NCBI GenBank assembly: GCA_963739045.1
Contig: CAVTYY010000004.1
Coordinates: 930,001 to 994,000, forward strand
Direction: 5' to 3'
Source: Halobacillus_B sp963739045
GTDB lineage: Bacteria; Bacillota; Bacilli; Bacillales; Halobacillaceae
DNA length: 64,000 nt
A program made the translations under genes and the position numbers. Every line of letters begins with the position of its first letter. Positions within the stretch are counted from its first letter, which is position 1. Below, in pieces: positions 17,112 to 26,625 of this stretch. The notes below the pieces were generated by a model. The model saw only the letters and a list, made by a program, of their open reading frames with translations. It was not told where the DNA came from and searched no databases.

Positions 17112-18647
17112 TTGTATATTAAACAGGAGTATACCTTTTGGAAAATAGCCCATGATCTCGTGGTCGTTCAAGGATTTGATATTCTTCATCTGAATTCTCA
17201 AACTCATGAGCTGTGGCTGGAAAAAGACTATAAATGGAAAACTCATGTAGTACGCCTTAAGGTGGCTCAATTCAATTGGGCAAGAGAATTACTGGAAGAC
17301 ATACATCGTACATATCAGCGCGTAAAGCAGAATAAAAGGCTATTTACCGGTTCCAGACTTACGTTTCACAACCTTTATTTAACTGAGTATCTGCCTGTAG
17401 ATGACTGGGAAAAGGCGGTAAAGGATTTATTAAAGAGTGATTCCAGTGTGAATATGAACCTGTATTATTTAGATGAAGAATATAGAAGTAAAGAGAGTTC
17501 TCGCTTTTATCACTCGATGAGTCTGAATTCGCCTCAGCTGGGACAGAACCTTCAACCTGCAGAAATGGAATCGATTATCTCCTATTTAAGACAGCAAATT
17601 GTAAGTTCAGATCAGCAAAGAAAAAGAGCGGCCCTTGATTTATTTAAGTATGGAAAACCCATCATGACGTATGTATTGCTGGTGCTTAATATTTTGGCCT
17701 TTTGTTTCGTGGAGTGGAAAGGTAAAAGTACCTCGCTTATTTCACTTATCCAATATGGAGCTAAGTATAATCCTGCCTTGATGGACGGGGAATGGTGGAG
17801 AATTGTCACTTCAATGTTTCTCCACATCGGTTTTCTCCACCTGTTTATGAACATGCTTGCCCTGTTTTATTTAGGGACTGCCGTTGAAAGAATTTATGGT
17901 AGCCTGCGTTTTACGGGCATTTATTTTCTTGCAGGAATATTTGGAGGGCTCTCAAGCTTTATGATGAACCCTCAAATTGCTGCCGGCGCCTCTGGTGCTA
18001 TCTTTGGTTTGTTTGGTGCCTTGCTTTTCTTTGGACTGCGTCACAAACGACTCTTCTTCAGAACAATGGGCACTAATGTTCTTTTCATTATCGGATTAAA
18101 TCTTGCCTTTGGTTTTATTGTCCCTCAAGTTGATAACAGTGCTCATTTGGGCGGTTTGACAGGTGGTTTTATTGCTTCCATGCTGATTCACCTTCCAAAG
18201 CAAAAGAATTTGAAAGTGCAGCTGCTTAGCTTAGCTATTTATATTCTAGCTGCCATTGGGATGGTATGGGGTGGTACAGCACAATACTCTCAATCTGAGC
18301 AGGCAGGCGTACAAGTCCAATACACTCAGGAACTAATTAAAGATCAGCAGTACGATCAAGTTATTCATACTGCTACAAATGCACTGAAATTTCCAGGCAG
18401 CTACGAGGCAGAACTGTTATTTAATCGTTCTTATGCCTATACACAGAAAGGGAAGCTGGATAAAGCTAAGCAAGATTTGGAGAAAGCAGTACAAGTTAAA
18501 CCAGATATGGCAGAAGCTCATTTTAACCTCGCTTTAATCTATCAAAAGAAGGGAAGGCTGAATCAGGCAAAAGAAGAGGCAGAAAAAGCCGCATCTCTGA
18601 AGCCTGGGCAAGAAGATTTTCAACAGCTGCTGCGTTCTTTAAATTAA
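17112..18647 (+). CDS. yqgP: Rhomboid intramembrane serine protease with TPR tail, GluP/YqgP-like
   Basis: 511 residues. An N-terminal cytosolic domain (about 1-175), then a six-to-seven helix rhomboid core with catalytic Ser294 (GASGAIFG) and His345 (NSAHLGG), and a C-terminal TPR region (from about 420, AELLFNRSYAYTQKGKLDKA, AEAHFNLALIYQKKGRLNQA). In B. subtilis, YqgP cleaves the magnesium transporter MgtE under manganese stress together with FtsH. The start is TTG 17112, ten bases after a G-rich site. The stop overlaps the stop of the converging gene on the minus strand. Confidence 0.93.
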   Translation: MYIKQEYTFWKIAHDLVVVQGFDILHLNSQTHELWLEKDYKWKTHVVRLKVAQFNWARELLEDIHRTYQRVKQNKRLFTGSRLTFHNLYLTEYLPVDDWEKAVKDLLKSDSSVNMNLYYLDEEYRSKESSRFYHSMSLNSPQLGQNLQPAEMESIISYLRQQIVSSDQQRKRAALDLFKYGKPIMTYVLLVLNILAFCFVEWKGKSTSLISLIQYGAKYNPALMDGEWWRIVTSMFLHIGFLHLFMNMLALFYLGTAVERIYGSLRFTGIYFLAGIFGGLSSFMMNPQIAAGASGAIFGLFGALLFFGLRHKRLFFRTMGTNVLFIIGLNLAFGFIVPQVDNSAHLGGLTGGFIASMLIHLPKQKNLKVQLLSLAIYILAAIGMVWGGTAQYSQSEQAGVQVQYTQELIKDQQYDQVIHTATNALKFPGSYEAELLFNRSYAYTQKGKLDKAKQDLEKAVQVKPDMAEAHFNLALIYQKKGRLNQAKEEAEKAASLKPGQEDFQQLLRSLN

Positions 18648-19504
18648 TAATATTGGATGAGCTGATGCTTCTTTCCGGTATCGTCCTCAAATAAAACCAT
18701 TAAATGTTTTCCGTTTTTAGCAAATAAAATTAATGGAATATAGCTTTGAATCGGGTGAGATGTTTTCTTATCTGAGATCCCTAATATATAATTTTTATAT
18801 AAGCCTTCCCAAAGCTGTCCTTTAATTCTGTTATAGTTATCCTTTGTGGTCCCAGGAAAAGGCTGATTATTATATAGAGGCAAATCCGTCAAAGGAACTT
18901 TCACGTACTGATCTTGTGGGATATGATAATAGTCAATTAAATCGTCCCATTGGGCATTGATTTGCTGATTGATGCTATGGTCCAGGCGCTGCTTCCATTC
19001 CTGCTCCTGTTTATTCGAAGGTTTATTGAAAGCGGTTCTTGTGGTATGAGGTGAATCTATGACATACAATGTATCGCTTGAACTAGCTTGTACACTTGTG
19101 ATTGATTGCTCATCCCTATGAACTTCGCCTTGATGGAAAGAAATAGCCTGGTATTTCATACTATCCTCTCCATGCAGTTTCGTTTGTTTTTCAACAGAGG
19201 CCGTATTTTGAAGCCATTTATTCATAACTCCCTTAAGTCGTCCATTCACAAAGAGCAACGATACATCTTGTCTTAAATACATGGGTTCGTCACTAACTGA
19301 GGCCATGTCCCATAATACCTCATATTCGTTTTCATCCTCTTGTTCAGCAAATTTCAATTGAGTATGAAATGATGTAAACGAATGAGTCTTATCTAGAGGA
19401 AAGTACTGGATTACAGGTTGATCCTTTGATCTATTCGCGGCCATAGACAGAATAAGTACTAGCAGCACTGCACCAATGCAAGCCGCCTTCCAAGATTTTT
19501 TCAT
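18644..19504 (-). CDS. Hypothetical membrane-anchored extracellular protein
   Basis: 286 residues that I do not recognise. An N-terminal signal anchor (KKSWKAACIGAVLLVLILSMAA) has no lipobox cysteine, so it is probably a type II anchored or cleaved exported protein. The rest is hydrophilic, without cysteines, and rich in aromatic beta-strand-like segments. It converges on and overlaps the rhomboid gene by four bases. AGGGG lies before the ATG on the minus strand. It interrupts the B. subtilis yqgP-yqgQ order, so it is lineage specific at this place. Confidence 0.7.
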   Translation of the reverse strand: MKKSWKAACIGAVLLVLILSMAANRSKDQPVIQYFPLDKTHSFTSFHTQLKFAEQEDENEYEVLWDMASVSDEPMYLRQDVSLLFVNGRLKGVMNKWLQNTASVEKQTKLHGEDSMKYQAISFHQGEVHRDEQSITSVQASSSDTLYVIDSPHTTRTAFNKPSNKQEQEWKQRLDHSINQQINAQWDDLIDYYHIPQDQYVKVPLTDLPLYNNQPFPGTTKDNYNRIKGQLWEGLYKNYILGISDKKTSHPIQSYIPLILFAKNGKHLMVLFEDDTGKKHQLIQYY

Positions 19505-19578
19505 ACGTACACCCCTTAATAGGTCGTTACTAAGAAAGTAATGATGTATAGGAAAGATATGATAAAGGAGGAACGAAC

Positions 19579-20625
19579 ATGCAGAAAAATATAAACTATA
19601 TGGCAGATCATTTAAAGCAGCTTACTTCTATAGCGAGTCCTACTGGCTATACAGAGGAAATTGTGAAATATTGTGAGAATGTTCTTCGAGTAAAAGGGAT
19701 TTCCACAAAGGTGACGAATAAAGGGGCTCTATTAGCAACAATCCCCGGAGAAGATAATGACAGACAGCGTCTATTAACGGCTCATTTAGATACATTGGGA
19801 GCCATGGTTAAAGAGATAAAAGCCGATGGGAAGCTCCGTTTATCTTTGATCGGAGGGTTTATCTTTAATAGCGTGGAGGGTGAGTATTGCCAGGTTCATA
19901 CGGTTGAAAACGGGCCGCTAAACGGAACCATTCTTATGCAGCAAGCTTCGGTTCATGTTTACAAAGGGGCAGGAGAAAGTAAGAGAAATGAGGAAAATAT
20001 GGTAGTCAGGCTGGATGAGGTTGTGAGTAATAAAGAAGATGTAATCAATTTGGGCATTCAAGTCGGTGACTTTGTATCTTTTGCCCCGCGTTATGAAGAA
20101 ACGGAGAGCGGCTATATTAAATCCAGACATCTGGACGATAAAGCTAGTGCGGCTGTGCTGATGCATATGCTGGAGGTCATTCAAGAAGAAGAGATTCGTC
20201 TTCCTTACACGACTCATTTCTATTTCTCTAATAATGAAGAAATTGGTTATGGAGCCAATGCATCGATCCCTGCAAACACAGAAGAGTTCGTAGCGGTCGA
20301 TATGGGAGCGATTGGGGAAGGACAAACCTCCACCGAACATGATGTGTCCATTTGTGCTAAAGACTCCTCAGGACCCTATCATGCCGGCCTGAAAAATCAA
20401 ATGGTTTCCCTAGCGAAAGAGAATAAGATCAGTTACCAGGTTGATATCTATCCTTATTATGGCTCGGATGCATCGGCAGCCATTAAAGCGGGATTTGATA
20501 TTAAGCATGCTCTTATCGGTCCTGGTATTGATGCTTCACATTCTTATGAAAGAACTCATACCGATTCGCTTTTACACACCTACCGTTTATTAATGAGCTA
20601 TATAAAGTCCGAAATGCTCAGCTGA
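19579..20625 (+). CDS. M42 family metallo-aminopeptidase
   Basis: 348 residues, peptidase family M42 (the YsdC/YhfE/YtoP and PepA/FrvX group), a two-metal cytoplasmic aminopeptidase of tetrahedral dodecamers. Metal ligands can be read: His in LLTAHLDTLG, Asp in SRHLDDKAS, the catalytic EE in FSNNEEIGYG, Asp in VAVDMGAIG, and the final His in SYERTH. AAAGGAGG precedes the ATG. It likely trims peptides for reuse. The neighbours give no pathway. Confidence 0.92.
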   Translation: MQKNINYMADHLKQLTSIASPTGYTEEIVKYCENVLRVKGISTKVTNKGALLATIPGEDNDRQRLLTAHLDTLGAMVKEIKADGKLRLSLIGGFIFNSVEGEYCQVHTVENGPLNGTILMQQASVHVYKGAGESKRNEENMVVRLDEVVSNKEDVINLGIQVGDFVSFAPRYEETESGYIKSRHLDDKASAAVLMHMLEVIQEEEIRLPYTTHFYFSNNEEIGYGANASIPANTEEFVAVDMGAIGEGQTSTEHDVSICAKDSSGPYHAGLKNQMVSLAKENKISYQVDIYPYYGSDASAAIKAGFDIKHALIGPGIDASHSYERTHTDSLLHTYRLLMSYIKSEMLS

Positions 20626-20690
20626 ATCATGTATGAATTGAAGACTGCGGCAGAAACTAATCCTTACTAGCCAATGGTAGGAGGATTAGG

Positions 20691-22145
20691 ATGGAAGACA
20701 AGCAGTCTCTTTTTAAGGAATATGAAAAAAATGTTCAATATATGCGTAATCGGCTCGGGGTTGACGAGAGCTTTGATATCATCCACCTTGATCTTGTCTA
20801 TGCAGGGCGCGGAATGTCCTTATTTATGGTCGATGGTTTTGTTAAAGACGATATTCTCCACTATTTGATGAAGCTTCTGTCTAAATTAGAGAAAAGTCAA
20901 TTAGACCCGGATCCCTTAACTAAACTGCTGCAGACCCATTTGCCATATATAGAGTTAGATAAGCAAAAAGATTTAAATAAAGCAGCAGACATGATTCTTG
21001 CCGGGCCAACCGCTCTTGTCGTTGAAGGTATGTCCGAAGTTATCATGATCGATGCCAGAACTTACCCAGTAAGAAGCCCTCAGGAGCCGGATATTGAGAG
21101 GGTGGTAAGAGGAGCGAGGGATGGGTTTGTTGAAACCATTGTGTTTAACACAGCTTTAACAAGAAGAAGGATTCGTGACCGGTCCCTGCGTATGGAGTAC
21201 TCTCAGATTGGACGGCGGTCACAAACAGATGTCTGTTTGTGCTATTTGAAGGATATTGCTGACCAAGAACGAATTATTCATCTTAGACGTGTTTTAAAGG
21301 AAATCGATACGGATGCGCTTCCTATGGCTGAGAAAACGATCGAAGAGTATATAAGCGGACAGCATTGGAACCCTTACCCAGTTATCCGTTATACAGAGCG
21401 GCCTGATACAGCCGCCGCTCATTTATATGAGGGGCATATCTTAATCATTGTGGATGGCTCACCAAGTGTTATGATCACTCCTGCTACTTTCTGGCATCAC
21501 CTTCAGCACGCGGAAGAATACCGTCAGAAACCAGTCGTAGGGGCCTATTTGAGATTTGTAAGGTTTATTGGTTTTTTTGCATCAATTTTCCTGCTTCCGT
21601 TATATTTTCTGCTTTCATTACAGCCGGGTCTGCTCCCTGAGGCGATTTCATTTATCGGCCCTGAAGAAGCAGGTGTACTGCCGCTTATTGTTCAGTTTCT
21701 AATTGCTGAAATAGGAATAGACATGCTAAGGATGGCGGCTATTCATACTCCTTCTTCTCTCGCAACTGCTCTCGGATTAGTAGCCGCGATCTTAATTGGT
21801 CAGGTAGCTGTTCAAGTCGGGTTGTTTTCAAGTGAAGTTGTATTGTATTTATCAATGGCGGCGATTGGCACATTCGCCACTCCTAGCTATGAAATGGGGT
21901 TAGCTGATCGGCTTTCCCGATTACTGCTTCTTATTGTTACGGGAATCTTTGGTGTGAAAGGTTATGTTATCGGAGTAACCTTCTGGTTAATGTATCTAAC
22001 CCATATGCAAACTTTCAAAATACCGTATCTTTGGCCATTCTTACCTTTTTCCTGGCGTCCTCTTCGTGATGTATTAATTCGATCCCCTATTCCTTTGAAA
22101 AATCGACGACCAGCTTTTTTGAACCCTAGAGATCCTGATCGGTAA
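20691..22145 (+). CDS. Spore germination protein, GerA/SpoVAF family
   Basis: 484 residues with the GerA A-subunit architecture: an N-terminal soluble domain of about 270 residues (including DIERVVRGARDGFVETIVFNTALTRRRIRD), then five to six membrane helices with the characteristic PEEAGVLP turn. It lacks the long linker of classical GerAA and stands without B and C subunit genes, so it is more like SpoVAF, an inner-membrane ion-channel component that amplifies germination. The start has an AGGAGGATTAGG region next to it. It is expected to be expressed in the forespore, though I see no clear sigma-G promoter. Confidence 0.88.
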   Translation: MEDKQSLFKEYEKNVQYMRNRLGVDESFDIIHLDLVYAGRGMSLFMVDGFVKDDILHYLMKLLSKLEKSQLDPDPLTKLLQTHLPYIELDKQKDLNKAADMILAGPTALVVEGMSEVIMIDARTYPVRSPQEPDIERVVRGARDGFVETIVFNTALTRRRIRDRSLRMEYSQIGRRSQTDVCLCYLKDIADQERIIHLRRVLKEIDTDALPMAEKTIEEYISGQHWNPYPVIRYTERPDTAAAHLYEGHILIIVDGSPSVMITPATFWHHLQHAEEYRQKPVVGAYLRFVRFIGFFASIFLLPLYFLLSLQPGLLPEAISFIGPEEAGVLPLIVQFLIAEIGIDMLRMAAIHTPSSLATALGLVAAILIGQVAVQVGLFSSEVVLYLSMAAIGTFATPSYEMGLADRLSRLLLLIVTGIFGVKGYVIGVTFWLMYLTHMQTFKIPYLWPFLPFSWRPLRDVLIRSPIPLKNRRPAFLNPRDPDR

Positions 22146-22162
22146 TCGGTCAGGGTTTTTTA
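22130..22162 (+). terminator. Terminator of the germination gene
   Basis: CCTGATC (22134) pairs with GGTCAGG (22148) and is followed by T6; the stem begins inside the last codons of the gene. Confidence 0.8.
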
Positions 22163-22209
22163 GATTTTATTTCAGTGACCGGCTTGTTATAATAAAGGTG
22201 GTGATAAAA

Positions 22210-22431
22210 ATGAGAACTATTTATGATATTCAGCAATTACTAAAAAAATTTGGCACTTTTATCTATGTTGGGGACCGTCTGGCGGAGCTTGAGATGATGG
22301 AGGATGAGATTCGTGAGCTTTATCGATCTCAGTGTATGGTCCAAGAAGATTACCAAATGGCGATTCTCTTATTAAGAAATGAAATGGCAGTGGAAAGAGA
22401 TCGATTGAAAGGGAGAGGATTAATCCGATGA
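22210..22431 (+). CDS. yqgQ: YqgQ family protein (DUF910)
   Basis: 73-residue, all-helical cytoplasmic protein (MRTIYDIQQLLKKFGTFIYV...LLRNEMAVERDR). The family is found directly before glucokinase across Bacilli; its role is unknown, nucleic-acid binding having been suggested from its fold. The start is ATG 22210, which has GGTGGTGAT at suitable spacing. Its end overlaps the glcK start in an ATGA, so the two are translationally coupled. Confidence 0.92.
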   Translation: MRTIYDIQQLLKKFGTFIYVGDRLAELEMMEDEIRELYRSQCMVQEDYQMAILLLRNEMAVERDRLKGRGLIR

Positions 22432-23390
22432 ATCAATCCTATTGTTTAAGTGCAGATATTGGAGGGACTTCTATTAAGCTTGCGGTGATTTCATTAGATG
22501 GAATTATCGTAAAAAAATGGGAAATCCCTACAGATAAACAAGATCAAGGAATTAATATACCAAGAAATATTCATGACGCCTTTGAGAAAGAATTAACAAA
22601 AATGGAAGTACATAACGACCAGATTCTTGGAATTGGCGCGGGTGCACCTGGCTTTATTAATACAGAAACGGGTTTCATTTATGAAGCAGTAAACATAGGG
22701 TGGAAGAACTTTAACTTAGGAGAACAGCTGCAGGAACTTAGCGGATTTCCTGTGTGGGTGGATAATGACGCTAACCTTGCAGCCCTGGGTGAAAATTGGC
22801 TCGGGGCAGGAGAAGGTTCAGATTACCTTATCGCTGTAACCTTAGGCACCGGCGTAGGTGGAGGTATCATAGTTAATGGACAAATTGACAGCGGAGCGAA
22901 CGGTACAGCGGCAGAGATCGGCCACATGACAGTAGTCCCGCATGGAGGAGCACCTTGTAATTGCGGAAAGACAGGTTGTTTAGAAACAGAAGCATCAGCT
23001 ACAGGAATCGTAAGGAAAGTTAGAGAAGCTGTATCGGACTTCCCAACCTCCAGTCTGATGGATAAAATTCAAGATGAATCCATTACTTCAAAAGACGTAT
23101 TTGATGCCGGAAAGCAAGGAGATCAGCTCGCTAAATCTGTTTTAAATGACGTGATCGATACGCTCGGGCTGGCAATTGCTAACTTGGCAATTGCTATAAA
23201 TCCGGAAAAGATAGTCATTGGTGGTGGGGTATCTAATGCAGGGGACCAATTGCTCCACCCATTAATGGAAACCTTTTATAAGTATGCACTGCCGAGGACG
23301 GCTGAGGCATGCAACTTTGGAATGGCGAAGCTGGGCAACGATGCTGGAGTCATCGGAGGCGCCTATCTAGTTAAACAAAATCAAAAGTAA
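22428..23390 (+). CDS. glcK: Glucokinase, ROK family
   Basis: Phosphorylates glucose with ATP at entry to glycolysis. 320 residues. ATP loop ADIGGTSIK at residues 8-16, catalytic Asp in WVDNDAN, the ROK zinc motif GHMTVVPHGG...CNCGKTGCLE with three cysteines and one histidine, and the C-terminal IVIGGGVS adenosine loop. Coupled to yqgQ by the ATGA overlap, GGGAGAGG upstream. Confidence 0.95.
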   Translation: MNQSYCLSADIGGTSIKLAVISLDGIIVKKWEIPTDKQDQGINIPRNIHDAFEKELTKMEVHNDQILGIGAGAPGFINTETGFIYEAVNIGWKNFNLGEQLQELSGFPVWVDNDANLAALGENWLGAGEGSDYLIAVTLGTGVGGGIIVNGQIDSGANGTAAEIGHMTVVPHGGAPCNCGKTGCLETEASATGIVRKVREAVSDFPTSSLMDKIQDESITSKDVFDAGKQGDQLAKSVLNDVIDTLGLAIANLAIAINPEKIVIGGGVSNAGDQLLHPLMETFYKYALPRTAEACNFGMAKLGNDAGVIGGAYLVKQNQK

Positions 23391-23406
23391 GTAACCTAAC
23401 GAATGA

Positions 23407-23449
23407 AAAACATTTGGAAGAAGGCAGTACTTTCCAAATGTTTTTTTTC
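23407..23449 (+). terminator. Terminator of yqgQ-glcK
   Basis: AACATTTGGAA and TTCCAAATGTT pair, followed by T8. Confidence 0.93.
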
Positions 23450-23487
23450 TGGATTTTACAGAGAAAAAAGAGGAGTAGTTTACCCTT

Positions 23488-23537
23488 TTACCCGTTGTGA
23501 AAAAAAAGTCGTTTTCCTGTTTTTTCACAACGGGTAA
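23488..23537. repeat. Perfect 18-bp inverted repeat
   Basis: TTACCCGTTGTGAAAAAA at 23488-23505 is repeated exactly as its reverse complement at 23520-23537, with a 14-nt loop. It has no T-run after it beyond the T6 inside the second arm. It lies between the glcK terminator and the LTA synthase gene. Confidence 0.85.
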
Positions 23538-23825
23538 GGCTTGCCTCACTTTAAAGGAAATGAAAGTAATCCTTTAAAACTTCTACCCTCGGCATACAAT
23601 AGCTGCAATAAAATACCAGCATCTTTAGGGGCATATTACATTTGCTTGGCATTTTTCTAACAAATACTAGTTTCTCCACCTTTTTTGAAACTTTTATGGT
23701 AAAATCATCGTCATAATATTGTGGATGAACTAATAATAATGATACGTGAAATGGAATCATAAATAGTATGAGAGCTGCGAATGGTCTTCATTTAACTTGT
23801 CGAGGAGAATAGAGGAGGAACACCC
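23538..23825. other. Upstream region of the LTA synthase gene
   Basis: With the preceding repeat this makes about 375 bp between the glcK terminator and the next gene. It is A/T rich, with no credible gene; I could not fix a promoter with good spacing. GAGGAGG at 23812-23818 is the ribosome binding site. Confidence 0.5.
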
Positions 23826-25700
23826 ATGCAATTAAATAAAAGGAAGCTCCCTTTATTTGTGATTGCAACGATTTTATTTGGTATTAAAACTTATATCCTT
23901 TACAGATTCATCTTTGATTTATCTATTGAAAATCCATTACAGGAAATCATTCTATTCATTAACCCCCTGGCAAGTGCTTATTTAGTTTTTGCGATCAGCG
24001 TCTGGCTTAAACCAAACCGGCAGCTAAAATATTTGCGCTGGACATCTATGATCGGCACCGTCGTTTTGTATCTGAATCTATTGTTCTATCGGAATTTTAC
24101 GGACTTTATTACGATCCCTGTTTTGTTTCAGGGAAACAATGCTTCAGATTTAACTTCCAGTATTTTCACATTAATTCATAGTACGGATCTTTTTTTATTT
24201 ACTGATGTAGTACTAATCTGGCTTCTGAGCAGAAAGAAATACCGTCTGTACACAGAATTATCCGGGAGCAGCAGAATTGCGGCAACTGCCGTAACATTTC
24301 TATTATTGGCAGGGAATATAACTCTAGCCGAAGTCGAGCGTCCCATGCTATTTGTTCGTACTTTCGACCGTGAGTATCTAGTGAAAAACATCGGGATTTT
24401 TAATTATCACCTTTACGATTCAACGATGCAGACAAAAACCAAAGCTCAGCGTGTTTTCGCGGATGGAACGGAAATAAGCGAAATTGAAGGGTATATGGAT
24501 GAGAACGTTAAAACAAATGAGAAGACGGATTTGTTCGGACTTGCAAAAGGAAAAAATGTTATATTCGTAAGCTTGGAATCGTTTCAAAACTTCCTGCTGG
24601 ATTCAAAAATTAATGGCAAGGAAACGACCCCTTTTTTAAATGACTTAAAGGAAAGCAAGGACACATTCTGGTTTGAGAATTTCTATCACCAGACGGCTCA
24701 AGGAAAAACCTCTGATTCGGAATTTTTAATTGAGAATTCTCTTTATCCATTGGGGAGAGGAGCTGTATACTTTACAAATGCCCAAAACGAGTATCACTCA
24801 CTTCCTGAAATCCTTAAAGAAAACAATTATTATACTTCTGTGTTTCATGCGAATAACCGCAGTTTTTGGAACCGTGACGTAATGTATAATAACATTGGTT
24901 ATGATCACTTTTATGATGAAACTTCCTTTGTTGAAAACTCTGAGAATTCATTTGGATGGGGGCTGGATGATAAAGATTTCTTCGACCAATCCATTAAATA
25001 TTTAAAAAAGCAGAAACAGCCTTTCTATAGCAAATTCATAACCTTGACAAACCATTTTCCATTTGAAATGCCACAGGATAAAGCCCATATTGATCAATTT
25101 GATTCTGGTTCAGAAACTTTAAACCATTATTTCCAAACTGCACGATATACGGATGAGTCCATTGAAGAGTTCTTTCAGGAATTAAAAGAAGCGGGCCTGT
25201 ATCAGAATTCGATCATTGTATTAATGGGAGATCATTATGGCATCAGTGAATTTCACAACAATGCCATGGGGAAATTTCTAGGTAAAGATATTAATGGATA
25301 CGAGCATACACAACTTCAGCGTGTTCCCTTCATGGTTCATATACCAGGCTACAATAAAGCAAGCCAGAAGAAGAATATAGCTGGCCAAATTGATGTGAAG
25401 CCAACCCTGCTGCACCTGCTTGGCATCGATAATTCCGGAGATCTGGCGTTCGGTCAAGATATGTTCCGCCAGAATCGTAAAGATTTTCTAGCGTTAAGAG
25501 ATGGAACCGTGGTAAGTGATGACTACATTTATGCTGATAATACTTGTTATCATCGAGATACTGGGAAGCCAGTGGCAGAGGGCAAGGAATCAAGCTGTGA
25601 ACCCTATAGAGAAAAGGCCAAAAAGGAACTACAATATTCAGATTCCATTATTTATGGAGATTTGTTTCGATTTTACGATTTTCATAGTAAACGTAATTAA
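23826..25700 (+). CDS. ltaS: Lipoteichoic acid synthase family protein, YqgS/LtaS-like
   Basis: Transfers glycerol-phosphate from phosphatidylglycerol to build the lipoteichoic acid chain outside the membrane. 624 residues: five N-terminal membrane helices (about 1-190), then an extracellular sulfatase-like domain. The catalytic Thr295 is in GKTSDSEF; metal-binding residues include Glu in SLESFQNF and the GDHYGISE segment. By position after glcK it is the YqgS paralogue of B. subtilis, but here it could also be the main enzyme. Confidence 0.92.
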   Translation: MQLNKRKLPLFVIATILFGIKTYILYRFIFDLSIENPLQEIILFINPLASAYLVFAISVWLKPNRQLKYLRWTSMIGTVVLYLNLLFYRNFTDFITIPVLFQGNNASDLTSSIFTLIHSTDLFLFTDVVLIWLLSRKKYRLYTELSGSSRIAATAVTFLLLAGNITLAEVERPMLFVRTFDREYLVKNIGIFNYHLYDSTMQTKTKAQRVFADGTEISEIEGYMDENVKTNEKTDLFGLAKGKNVIFVSLESFQNFLLDSKINGKETTPFLNDLKESKDTFWFENFYHQTAQGKTSDSEFLIENSLYPLGRGAVYFTNAQNEYHSLPEILKENNYYTSVFHANNRSFWNRDVMYNNIGYDHFYDETSFVENSENSFGWGLDDKDFFDQSIKYLKKQKQPFYSKFITLTNHFPFEMPQDKAHIDQFDSGSETLNHYFQTARYTDESIEEFFQELKEAGLYQNSIIVLMGDHYGISEFHNNAMGKFLGKDINGYEHTQLQRVPFMVHIPGYNKASQKKNIAGQIDVKPTLLHLLGIDNSGDLAFGQDMFRQNRKDFLALRDGTVVSDDYIYADNTCYHRDTGKPVAEGKESSCEPYREKAKKELQYSDSIIYGDLFRFYDFHSKRN

Positions 25701-25709
25701 ATGAATTGG

Positions 25710-25755
25710 AAAGTTGGACCTGAATCAGAGAGGATTCGGGTTCAACTTATTTTTA
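25710..25755 (+). terminator. Terminator of the LTA synthase gene
   Basis: AAGTTGGACCTGAATC pairs with GATTCGGGTTCAACTT (25733-25748), followed by ATTTTTAT. Confidence 0.88.
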
Positions 25756-25925
25756 TGATTATTTACAGATCCGGAGGGGAATGGACGTAGGTAGGAATTT
25801 ATTGAGTATTCAAGGATAAAGAAGGATAAAATACTATTGTGGATTTCGGTGAATATTTACATAGGAATAATATAGGATAATTGAACCATTCGCAATAATA
25901 GTATGCAGCAGAAAGGAAAATGGCC

Positions 25926-26612
25926 GTGTTTCGATTTGAACAAGTAACACAAGACCCTTTGCACGATTTAAATTTTACGATTGAGAAAAATGAAAGAGTC
26001 ATGTTATTTGGCCCCTCGGGAGCGGGGAAGAGTACTCTCTTGTTTTTATTCAATCGATTGAAGGATCCAGAAAGCGGGAAAATTTATTTTGACGATAAAG
26101 CGATTGAAGATCATTCGATTACGAAATTACGGAAGAAAGTGGGTCTGGTGCTTCAGGACTCTAATTTATTTCCAGGCACAGTGCTGGAAAACCTGAAGTT
26201 TGGCCCCTCTTTATTTAAGGAGTGGGACGAAAAAGAAGGAACGAAATTATTGGAGTATGTGCAGCTGCCTCAGTCGTACTTGACTAGAACAGTGGATCAG
26301 TTATCGGGAGGGGAAAAACAGCGAGTATCTCTTGCCAGAACCTTAGCTAATTCTCCAGAAATCCTTCTTCTTGACGAACCTACCAGTGCATTAGATTACC
26401 GTACAGCTGAGGAGATTGAAGGAGTTTTATTAGAGTTAATTAAAGGACAGGATCTAACGATGGTCATGGTCACTCACGATTTGGCCCAAGTACGCCGTCT
26501 GGGCACCCGTGGATTATTTATAAAGGATGGAAAGCTTCAGGAGGATGGAAAGATTCCTGAGATGCTGGATGAGCCGAAGACCGCTATTCTTGGAAAGTAT
26601 TTAGAGGAATAG
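25926..26612 (+). CDS. yjkB: ABC transporter ATP-binding protein, FetA/YjkB-like
   Basis: About 228 residues with one ABC domain: Walker A GPSGAGKST, Q-loop LVLQDSNLFPG, signature LSGGEKQR, Walker B ILLLDEPTSALD, switch His in VTHDLAQV. It pairs with the UPF0014 permease just downstream; the E. coli FetAB pair of this type exports iron. AAAGGA at 25913-25918 is too near the ATG at 25920, so the in-frame GTG 25926 (MFRFEQVTQ) is the better start. Confidence 0.9.
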   Translation: MFRFEQVTQDPLHDLNFTIEKNERVMLFGPSGAGKSTLLFLFNRLKDPESGKIYFDDKAIEDHSITKLRKKVGLVLQDSNLFPGTVLENLKFGPSLFKEWDEKEGTKLLEYVQLPQSYLTRTVDQLSGGEKQRVSLARTLANSPEILLLDEPTSALDYRTAEEIEGVLLELIKGQDLTMVMVTHDLAQVRRLGTRGLFIKDGKLQEDGKIPEMLDEPKTAILGKYLEE

Positions 26613-26625
26613 GGGGGATGATTGA

